Below, one piece after another: positions 25,660-31,348 of a stretch of 64,000 nt of DNA (position 1 is the first letter of the stretch; each line of letters begins with the position of its first letter). Both the position numbers and the translations under genes were made by a program. A model generated the notes under the pieces. The model did not search any database. It was not told the origin of the DNA and saw nothing but the letters and a program-made list of their open reading frames with translations. The DNA comes from Candidatus Methylomirabilota bacterium (GTDB lineage: Bacteria > Methylomirabilota > Methylomirabilia > Methylomirabilales > Methylomirabilaceae), in contig PQAM01000010.1 in the NCBI GenBank assembly GCA_003104975.1, positions 486,577-550,576 of the forward strand, given 5' to 3'.

Positions 25660-25866
25660 ATACCTTGCTATGCGCGGGTTGCCACTGGGCGGTGCCGTCG
25701 GGGAGAGGAAGTGCGGTAAAATCCCCGAAGAGGTGCGGCGCCTCCCGGATCATGATTTCGGCTACCTTCCCGAGGACACTCCGAATGTCCACCTTTACCC
25801 CTCGATCTGTAAGACCTCAGCCAACCGCCGCTGCGCCGTCTCACCGATGCGTACCGCTTCTTCAAA
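25660..25866 (-). pseudogene. duplicated fragment of thyX (3' part with an internal deletion)
   Basis: This stretch repeats, with few differences, the 3' end of the intact thyX at 29.4 kb. Bases 25660-25803 match about 29443-29586 (encoding [17 protein letters not shown]...), and 25804-25866 match about 29720-29782, so roughly 135 bp are missing in between. The fragment then joins directly to an integrase remnant read on the other strand. It cannot make a functional ThyX. Confidence 0.85.
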
Positions 25867-25868
25867 GT

Positions 25869-25985
25869 GATATCCGGACGATCCACGAGTTGCTTGGCCA
25901 TCGGGATGTGAACACGACGATGATCTACACTCACGTATTGAACCGGGGCGGACAAGGGGTCAATGGCCCGGCCGATCGGCGATAG
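25869..25985 (+). pseudogene. C-terminal remnant of an integron-type tyrosine recombinase (copy 1)
   Basis: 38 codons and a stop encode [20 protein letters not shown] followed by [11 protein letters not shown]. This is box II of IntI/Xer-like tyrosine recombinases, including the LLGH motif and the catalytic Tyr in [13 protein letters not shown], a wording characteristic of integron integrases. Everything upstream has been replaced by the thyX fragment. A second remnant of the same region lies at 28.3-28.6 kb. Confidence 0.85.
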
Positions 25986-26372
25986 CGCAGCCGAGATAGG
26001 CGGCGGGTTGTGACGGAGATAGGCCGCTGGGTACGACCGTGTTTGACGACCATAACATCCTTGACACGTCCAGCTCAGTGATGGATATTGGGGCCGATGC
26101 GGCTCTGAGTCAACTGGCAATTTCAGGAGATAGGCCGCTGGCGTTTGCAGCCCTCTAAGCGGCTCAATTAATAGTTCGGCTCCCGAACGATGAGTGTCAT
26201 GACGTCAAACAATGAAGTCGTTTCAAGTGGAACTGTGTAGGCCATGATTGTGTTGCGCGACACCGTGACCATCTACGTTCCCCCGGCGCGAGTCTGAAGT
26301 TGGTTGAGGTAGGCCTTGGTGTCGGGAACCAAATTATCCTTAGACTCCGTCAATAAATAGAGAAATAGAACA
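25986..26372. other. non-coding stretch with short direct repeats, relic of an integron attachment region
   Basis: No gene recognised in 387 bp. The 16-bp word GGAGATAGGCCGCTGG occurs at 26015-26030 and 26126-26141, and a related CGAGATAGGCGGCGGG at 25992-26007, just after the integrase stop. AATAGTTCGGC at 26170-26180 resembles AATAGTTAGGC at 28697-28707 beyond the second integrase remnant, and may be a decayed attI core (GTTRRRY with one mismatch). Short frames at 26190 and 26244 look like debris. Confidence 0.4.
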
Positions 26373-26645
26373 TTGGAATACAAAGTACTACTCACAGTTT
26401 TTGCCGCAGTTTTCATCGCCGAGCTCGGCGACAAAACTCAATTGGCCACAATGTTATTTGCTACGGATAAAGAAGTAAGCAAGCTCACTGTATTCATTGG
26501 TGCTTCTTTAGCATTAGTTGTGGCATCAGGCATAGGCGTTCTCGCTGGAGGCATTATTTCGCAATATATCGGTGAAAAGCCTCTGCACTACATTGCGGGG
26601 ATTGGATTCATTGTTATTGGTATATGGACACTCGTGAAAGCATGA
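26373..26645 (+). CDS. single-domain UPF0016 (GDT1/TMEM165-type) membrane protein, gene cassette
   Basis: 90 residues with three hydrophobic segments and the signature ELGDKTQLATML (E-x-G-D-K-T) near 17-28. UPF0016 proteins are Mn2+/Ca2+ exporters with two such motifs; single-domain forms like this one function as dimers or pairs. The start is a TTG at 26373 with no clear ribosome-binding site. The gene is much richer in A and T than its neighbours, and an attC-like site begins directly after the stop, so it looks like an imported integron cassette. Confidence 0.78.
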   Translation: MEYKVLLTVFAAVFIAELGDKTQLATMLFATDKEVSKLTVFIGASLALVVASGIGVLAGGIISQYIGEKPLHYIAGIGFIVIGIWTLVKA

Positions 26646-26733
26646 GCCTAACAAAGCAAATGCACTCGGACGGCAAAAAGCGCCGCTCCTTCGGCACTCC
26701 GCTTTTTGCCGCCGGTGATTTGCAGCGTTAGAC
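26646..26733 (+). other. attC recombination site 1
   Basis: 88 bp bounded by R'' GCCTAAC (26646-26652) and R' GTTAGAC (26727-26733). Inside, GCAAATGCACTCGG pairs with CCGGTGATTTGC leaving unpaired bases, and GGCAAAAAGCG pairs perfectly with CGCTTTTTGCC. This is the folded-strand layout of integron attC sites. It starts one base after the UPF0016 stop codon. Confidence 0.85.
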
Positions 26734-26804
26734 CGACGAACCGTCCGTCCCTCTGGTGCGGCGGGATGTTGCCGTGACGGGTAGGATGGCGCGGGAGACT
26801 TGGC

Positions 26805-27113
26805 ATGGTGGCAGTCCTGGACAAGAAGCGTGGGGCACTCGTCGCCGCGGCGGCAAGGCACGGCGTTGCCTGCCTCTATGTCTTTGGGTCGGCGCTTCGG
26901 GACGACTTCAGGCCAGGGGACAGCGACATCGACCTGCTCGTCGAGTTCAAGCCCATGGACCCGTACGCCCTCACGGACGCGTACTTCGACCTGCTCGACG
27001 AGCTTCGTGAGATCCTCGACACGCCCGTCGATCTCGTTATGGCTGATGCGCTCAAGAATCCGTACATCCGGGCGGACGTCGACCGGACAAAGCAGGTTCT
27101 GTATGCAGCGTGA
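26805..27113 (+). CDS. mntA: MntA-type nucleotidyltransferase antitoxin
   Basis: 102 residues with the minimal nucleotidyltransferase motif GSALRDDFRPGDSDIDLLVEF (GS...DxD) near 26-46. In MntA-HepT modules this enzyme neutralises HepT by adding AMP to a Tyr near its active site. The next gene starts 11 bp before its stop and encodes a HEPN protein, which confirms the module. It is the first gene of the cassette that begins at the attC cut site near 26728. Confidence 0.9.
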   Translation: MVAVLDKKRGALVAAAARHGVACLYVFGSALRDDFRPGDSDIDLLVEFKPMDPYALTDAYFDLLDELREILDTPVDLVMADALKNPYIRADVDRTKQVLYAA

Positions 27114-27462
27114 TGTCCGAGCCTACCTGTTCGACATCATCGAGTCTTGCGAGGCCATCTCGGCCGCGGTTGCCGGCCTCGATCTCGAGAGCTATCGGAG
27201 CAATCGGCTCGTGCGCTCTTCAGTGGAGCGCGAGTTCATAATCATCGGGGAAGCCACCAACGTTCTGTCGCGTCTCGCCCCGGACATCTTCGCGGAGCTC
27301 TCCCATGCCCGCCGCATTATCGACTTCCGCAATCAGCTAACTCATGAGTACCCGTCCATCAATGACAAGATCGTCTGGACAACCGCCACTCGTGACGTAC
27401 CGGTTCTTCGCTCCCAATGTAAGCGCTTGCTCAACGAGCTTGAACCGCGAAGCGCGGTCTAA
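27103..27462 (+). CDS. hepT: HepT-type HEPN RNase toxin
   Basis: 119 residues, all-helical HEPN domain (DUF86 type). The RNase motif RNQLTHEY near residues 77-84 is the R-x4-H-x-Y signature: Arg and His are catalytic and the Tyr is the AMPylation target of MntA. GEATNVLSRL and the FRNQLTHEYPSI... region are typical of the family. The ATG at 27103 overlaps mntA. The stop falls inside the R'' element of the next attC site, as is usual for compact cassettes. Confidence 0.9.
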   Translation: MQRDVRAYLFDIIESCEAISAAVAGLDLESYRSNRLVRSSVEREFIIIGEATNVLSRLAPDIFAELSHARRIIDFRNQLTHEYPSINDKIVWTTATRDVPVLRSQCKRLLNELEPRSAV

Positions 27463-27542
27463 CAGGCGGATCGAGCTGACTCACGCCAGTCGTTGAGCGA
27501 AGATAGATCATTGTTCGCAGCTCATCCGCAAGGACGTTAGAC
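27457..27542 (+). other. attC recombination site 2
   Basis: R'' GTCTAAC (27457-27463) and R' GTTAGAC (27536-27542) bound 86 bp. GCGGATCGAGCTG (27466-27478) pairs with CAGCTCATCCGC (27518-27529) with one extrahelical G, as expected for attC. The site overlaps the hepT stop. Confidence 0.8.
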
Positions 27543-27586
27543 TTGCGAGGGTTAGATCGTGTACACTGATTGCGGAGGCAGAGACG

Positions 27587-27808
27587 ATGATTCGAACGGT
27601 TGAAGCCGTGATCGATGAGCACGGGAATGTGCGGCTCCTCGAACCTATCCATCTTCAAGCTGCCCGGCGGGCACTCGTAACGATCCTGGAGGAACGTCCT
27701 ATTTCGGGCGCGCCGGAAAGCGCGTTGCTGAGCGAGGCGGCGCTTGCCGAAGACTGGGACAAGCCCGAGGAGGACAAAGCGTGGTTGCACCTACAGCAGG
27801 TGCGGTAG
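27587..27808 (+). CDS. small antitoxin-like protein (DUF104/AF2212 type)
   Basis: 73 residues beginning MIRTVEAVIDEHGNVRLLEPIHL, the pattern of short beta-hairpin antitoxins whose first 30 residues bind DNA. The C-terminal half is acidic, which suits toxin neutralisation. Its stop overlaps the toxin gene start by 28 bp. It lies in the cassette that follows attC site 2, and probably represses its own operon, as in similar pairs. Confidence 0.78.
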   Translation: MIRTVEAVIDEHGNVRLLEPIHLQAARRALVTILEERPISGAPESALLSEAALAEDWDKPEEDKAWLHLQQVR

Positions 27809-28125
27809 TTCTCGTCCGTTTCCCCTTCTCCGACCTATCGCAGGTCAAGTTGCGGCCGGCCGTTGTGCTGGCCGACGCCGGCCGAGGTGACTGGATTCTG
27901 TGTCAGGTAACCAGCAAACCCTATGGCGATCCCCGTGCAATCCAACTTAAGGACGCCGACTTCACTGCGGGCTCATTGCGAGTCACGAGCTATGCTCGGC
28001 CGGGCAAGCTCTTCACCGCCAATCTCGACTTGATTGTGACGCAGGTCGGCACGCTCAAGTCGCATCCCTTCCAGCAGATCCTCGATGATGTAGTGGATCT
28101 CCTCCGTAGCGGACCCTCTCAGTGA
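27781..28125 (+). CDS. PemK/MazF-like endoribonuclease toxin
   Basis: 114 residues with the PemK/MazF beta-barrel: GAVVLVRFPFSDLSQVKLRPAVVLAD near the N-terminus, then ILCQVTSKP and DLIVTQVGTL segments. The motif KLRPAVVL and the Thr/Ser-containing CQVTS loop make up the usual active site. GTG start at 27781 inside the antitoxin gene. No attC site follows; the downstream DNA instead holds gene remnants, so the end of this cassette is lost. Confidence 0.85.
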   Translation: MVAPTAGAVVLVRFPFSDLSQVKLRPAVVLADAGRGDWILCQVTSKPYGDPRAIQLKDADFTAGSLRVTSYARPGKLFTANLDLIVTQVGTLKSHPFQQILDDVVDLLRSGPSQ

Positions 28126-28283
28126 TGCACGGTACACGTGGCCGATCTACGTTGAGTACCGTCCTGGGCGCCACCTGGATCCTGCAAGCCGAGCAAGGGG
28201 TAATCCACCTCGTCGCCGAACACCTCTGGCAACCGCAAGTTCATACTGACCTCGTCACCGCTCCCAGCCGCAACTTTCATTGA
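28125..28283 (+). pseudogene. C-terminal remnant of an error-prone DNA polymerase (DnaE2-like)
   Basis: An open frame of 52 codons ends in VIHLVAEHLWQ ... APSRNFH and a TGA at 28281-28283. The ending matches the C-terminus of DnaE2/ImuC polymerases, where a (V/I)xHLxAxxL strand is followed by a (S)R(D/N)F(H/R) tail. The remainder of a 1000-residue protein is absent. It runs straight into the integrase remnant, so the junction is a rearrangement scar. Confidence 0.45.
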
Positions 28284-28284
28284 T

Positions 28285-28574
28285 GTTCGCCACTTCTTTG
28301 CCACTCATCTGCTATATATGACGATATACGTCTCAGACAGTTCGTCATTCCGGGCTTGACCCGGAATCCAGTACTTTTCTAGTCTCAGGGATGATACCGC
28401 CTTGAAGATGGCTCTAATATCCGCATAGTCCAGGAGTTGCTCGGTCACACCGACGTCAGTACTACGATGATCTACACCCATGTTTTGAATCGCGGCGGAA
28501 GAGGCGTCCAAAGCCCAGTTGATAAACTCGGATGTAGTGTGGGCAACTCGCCGGCGGAAAACCGGATAGGCTGA
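28285..28574 (+). pseudogene. integron-type integrase remnant (copy 2), interrupted by a repeat insertion
   Basis: Codons 28285-28314 read VRHFFATHLL and codons 28401-28574 read [20 protein letters not shown] and on through [16 protein letters not shown] to a stop. Joined, they give the HxLRHSFATHLLExGYDIRTVQELLGH box of integron integrases with the catalytic Tyr. Between them 86 bp (28315-28400) are inserted, containing the palindrome ATTCCGGG...CCCGGAAT. The N-terminal two thirds of the gene are missing. Confidence 0.8.
28315..28400. repeat. palindromic repeat inserted in the integrase remnant
   Basis: The insert breaks the integrase reading frame between ATHLL and LEDG. It contains ATTCCGGG-CTTGA-CCCGGAAT followed by CCAG, the same core as the repeat at 14395-14465, plus flanking GTCTCAG words (28331 and 28382) that may be part of the element. 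Confidence 0.55.
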
Positions 28575-28700
28575 CATAGGTGCAGTGTTTGCCATTGTCC
28601 GGATTCCCACAAATGTCTTGTTAAGTGCCGGAAAAGATTATAGAGTTGCGGTCAGCTTCAGGAACGGCTGATCGGGATAGGCTGACCAGCATACATAATA

Positions 28701-28707
28701 GTTAGGC
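28701..28707 (+). other. GTTAGGC core, possible attI
   Basis: GTTAGGC fits the integron core GTTRRRY. It lies 127 bp after the integrase remnant and directly before the EthD cassette. No matching R'' with an attC fold is visible upstream, which favours a relic attI over an attC. Repeats GATAGGCTGAC at 28565 and 28676 lie in the same gap. Confidence 0.35.
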
Positions 28708-28752
28708 GGCACCGGCCGCGAGCTAAGATTACAGCGAGGAGGGAGGGCCTAA

Positions 28753-29076
28753 ATGCCTGCCACGAAACTGATCGTGATGTACCCGCCCCCGGCGGATGTC
28801 AAAACGTTCGAGCGGCTCTACAAAGACGAGCATGTTCCGATGGCCGTCGAGAAGCTCGAGGGCAAGACCAAGATTATCGCGACCAAGGTCCAGGCTTCGC
28901 CCCAGGGGAAGCCGGCATTCTACCGGATCGCAGAGATTCATTTCCCCTCGCTCGAGGCGCTGCAGGCTTGTGCGGCCTCTGCCGGCGGAAAAGAGACCCT
29001 GGCGCATGCTGCGAAGATTTCGACCGGGGGCCCACCCGTTGTCCTCATCGGCGAGGAGCAGATCTTTACCTTTTGA
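28753..29076 (+). CDS. EthD-family protein, gene cassette
   Basis: 107 residues, one EthD dimeric alpha-beta-barrel domain: MPATKLIVMYPPPADVKTFERLYKDEHVPMA opening with the conserved Y...HxP, then FYRIAEIHFPS and a C-terminal IGEEQIFTF. Family members bind small oxidised or aromatic molecules; the role is usually unknown. Strong ribosome-binding site GAGGAGGGAGG. It lies between an attI/attC-like core (28701) and an attC-like site (29097-29270), so it is probably another captured cassette. Confidence 0.82.
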   Translation: MPATKLIVMYPPPADVKTFERLYKDEHVPMAVEKLEGKTKIIATKVQASPQGKPAFYRIAEIHFPSLEALQACAASAGGKETLAHAAKISTGGPPVVLIGEEQIFTF

Positions 29077-29096
29077 GCAGGTCCCCCGGAGGTGCC

Positions 29097-29270
29097 GCCT
29101 AACGAGCGAATGGACCTGGCGGCGCGGCGGGCTCCTCAAGCCTGGTGGGTTAGTCCATGCGGCGAGAGACGGTGGACATGGAGAGTTCCGGTGAGTAGCG
29201 CCGCGGGTCATTCGCAGAACCGTTCCGCCAGACGCGCGAAGACGGCGCGCCGGTGAACTCCACGTTAGAC
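29097..29270 (+). other. probable attC recombination site 3 (long)
   Basis: R'' GCCTAAC (29097-29103), 21 bp after the EthD stop, and R' GTTAGAC (29264-29270) bound 174 bp. GCGAATGGACC near 29106 pairs approximately with GGGTCATTCGC near 29206, and GGCGCG words near both ends are complementary. The length is at the upper end for attC and the fold is less regular than in the other two sites. Confidence 0.5.
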
Positions 29271-29440
29271 CTTCGACACGGGACTCGAAGGCGTCAACGA
29301 TCGATCGAACATTCGGCCCGGAAAAGCGGAGCTGAGTCTTGCGGGAAGAAAGGTGTCTCGGATAGCAGGAGTTTGGGAACTGGTCAGTATCTTGGAGCGC
29401 ACGGCCCATGGCTACCGGGGCAAAGAATAGATGGCGCTGG

Positions 29441-30223
29441 TTACACCTTGCTGTGAGCGGGCTGCCATTGGGCGGTGCCGTCGGGGAGAGGAACTGCGGT
29501 AAAATCCCCAAAGAGGTGCGGCGCCTCCCGGATCATGATCTCGGCTACCTTCCCGAAGACGCTCCGAATCTCCACTTCCGCCCCCGGGACCGTCCTGGCC
29601 TCGATCACCCACCGCAGCGTCCGGGCATTCGCCGTCCAGATCAGGGTCGTTGCGACCCCGTCCGGGGCGATGCGCCGCATGGCGGAGGTGAGGACCTTCT
29701 TCTCGTGAAACGGCCGCCCGTCGATCTGTAGGGCCTCTGCCAGTTGCGCCTGCGCCTTCTCGCCGTGCCTCACCGCCTCTTCGAAGATCGCGCGTGCCTC
29801 CGGATTGTCGCGGATCTCCGGCGGGAGCCACATCGGGATATCGGTCAGCCGCACGAAGCGCAGGCTCTCCTGGCTGATGGCCGTTCCGGCCCGGTGTCGC
29901 ACCAACTCATGGGTCAGGACCCGGCTGACCTGGAAGAACGCGAAGGTCCAGTTGGCATGTTCCAGCACGCTGCCATGCTTCACGTTCAGGATATTGTCCA
30001 GATAGGCCCGGCTTCCCTCTCGGACCTTCGTGACATTCGGATTGAGACCGGGCGCAAACGAGCGATAGCAGGCCCGCCCCGCCACCTCGATCAGTTGCTC
30101 GGCCGCTGAGGGGGCATCGGTCGACCACTCGGGCGCGCCGACGGCTTCAAGATAGGCCGCGAGACCCTCAGCATCTATTGACGGTCTGGCCAGGAGAAAG
30201 ACTTGCGGTTCCACTTCCTTCAT
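29441..30223 (-). CDS. thyX: flavin-dependent thymidylate synthase
   Basis: 260 residues. It methylates dUMP to dTMP with FAD and methylene-tetrahydrofolate. The ThyX motif RHRAGTAISQESLR (RHRxxSxxxxSxR, here with T for the first S) is near residues 108-121, and HGSVLEHANWTF and RRIAPDGVATTLIWTANAR are also typical. The ATG at 30223 follows AAAGGGGG; a GTG two codons earlier is possible. The 3' part is duplicated as a fragment at 25.7 kb. The gene sits at the right edge of the accessory region. Confidence 0.95.
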   Translation of the reverse strand: MKEVEPQVFLLARPSIDAEGLAAYLEAVGAPEWSTDAPSAAEQLIEVAGRACYRSFAPGLNPNVTKVREGSRAYLDNILNVKHGSVLEHANWTFAFFQVSRVLTHELVRHRAGTAISQESLRFVRLTDIPMWLPPEIRDNPEARAIFEEAVRHGEKAQAQLAEALQIDGRPFHEKKVLTSAMRRIAPDGVATTLIWTANARTLRWVIEARTVPGAEVEIRSVFGKVAEIMIREAPHLFGDFTAVPLPDGTAQWQPAHSKV

Positions 30224-30290
30224 GCCCACCCCCTTTATGTGTATACGGACACCGCCACTCTGTGCAGGTATGTGGAGCTTCCGGCCAATC

Positions 30291-30316
30291 GCTGATCGCT
30301 GACGGCTGATGGCTGG
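30291..30316. repeat. short GCTGA-rich dispersed repeat
   Basis: Iterations of GCTGATNGCTGACGGCTGATGGC. A close relative lies at 35828-35851 and an inverted one at 35763-35786, all intergenic. Confidence 0.5.
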
Positions 30317-30320
30317 TAGT

Positions 30321-31346
30321 TTATGAAACCGTCCAGGTCTCGCCGGCGTGCAGAAGCTTTTCGAGGGTGCCTTTACCTTGTCGCTGGATGACCGCCTGGT
30401 GTTGTTCGGTCAGCAACTCGTCGTAGGTCGGTTCGCGGACGGCGCGCAGCACACCCACCGGCTGCGGAAACTCAGGGCCTTCGAGTCGCGAGAGCATGAA
30501 ATGATAGCCCCCATCCTTTTGCCGTTCATCATGCACCAGGAGCCCCGATGGATTGCCGTCGATCTCCACAACCTCCGGCGACATATCGGGGCGCATCCGG
30601 ATCCCCTTGTTTCGCTCTTTCCCAAATACCAGCGGCTTGCCGTGCTCCAGGATCAACAGGCGATCGCTCCGCACATCCTTATCCGTCACCGACTCCCACG
30701 TCCCGTCGTTAAAGACGTTGCAGTTCTGATAGAGCTCGACGAAGGCCGTACCCTTGTGTTCGGCCGCACGCCGCAGCACGTACTGCAGGTGTGGGCTGTC
30801 GATGTCGATCGAGCGCGCGACGAATGTGGCGGACGACCCGATTGCGACAGACAGCGGATTAAAGGGGCGATCGAGCGCACCGAACGGTGTCGACTTGGTC
30901 TTCATGCCCAGCTCGCTGGTCGGCGAGGTCTGGCCCTTTGTGAGACCGTAAATACGGTTGTTGAAGAGCAGAATCTTGAGATCGACATTACGCCGCATGG
31001 TATGAATCAAGTGGTTGCCGCCGATCGACAGGCCGTCGCCGTCGCCGGTAATCACCCAGACCATCAGATCGGGGCGCGTCATCTTGATGCCGGTTGCGAT
31101 CGCCGGCGCCCGACCGTGGATCGAGTGGAACCCGTAGGTGTTCATATAGTAGGGGAACCGCGACGAGCAGCCGATTCCGGAGACGAAGACGATCTGCTCG
31201 CGCGGGATGCCAAGGTCGGGCATCACCCGCTGCAGGCTGGCCAGGATCGCATAGTCGCCGCAGCCGGGACACCAGCGGACATCCTGATCCGAAATGAAAT
31301 CCTTGCGTGTCAGTTTGGGGGGCTGGTCGACACTGCATTGCGCCAT
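30321..31346 (-). CDS. korB: 2-oxoacid:ferredoxin oxidoreductase, beta subunit
   Basis: 341 residues. The thiamine-diphosphate-binding subunit of a 2-oxoacid (probably 2-oxoglutarate) ferredoxin oxidoreductase. WCPGCGDYAILASLQRV opens the domain with Cys for a 4Fe-4S cluster, and GDGDGLSIGGNHLIHTMRRN is the Mg-ThDP motif GDGD...N. FVSGIGCSSRFPYY is also typical. The ATG at 31346 has GGAGG upstream; the longer frame to 31373 overlaps korA. It is separated from korA by 2 bp, so the two are co-translated subunits of one enzyme linking the TCA cycle to reduced ferredoxin. Confidence 0.93.
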   Translation of the reverse strand: MAQCSVDQPPKLTRKDFISDQDVRWCPGCGDYAILASLQRVMPDLGIPREQIVFVSGIGCSSRFPYYMNTYGFHSIHGRAPAIATGIKMTRPDLMVWVITGDGDGLSIGGNHLIHTMRRNVDLKILLFNNRIYGLTKGQTSPTSELGMKTKSTPFGALDRPFNPLSVAIGSSATFVARSIDIDSPHLQYVLRRAAEHKGTAFVELYQNCNVFNDGTWESVTDKDVRSDRLLILEHGKPLVFGKERNKGIRMRPDMSPEVVEIDGNPSGLLVHDERQKDGGYHFMLSRLEGPEFPQPVGVLRAVREPTYDELLTEQHQAVIQRQGKGTLEKLLHAGETWTVS

Positions 31347-31348
31347 TG

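Noticed and set aside
25635-26120. CRISPR array or phage island in the accessory region
   Set aside because: Repeats there are only two or three copies at irregular distances, with no uniform spacers; integrase is only a remnant and no phage structural genes are present.
26024-26120. Possible promoter near TTGACA at 26071
   Set aside because: A TTGACA-like word is present but no -10 box at the right spacing.
28151-28157. GTTGAGT as an attC R' core after the PemK-like gene
   Set aside because: No matching R'' or imperfect stem around it; the site lies in the DnaE2-like remnant.
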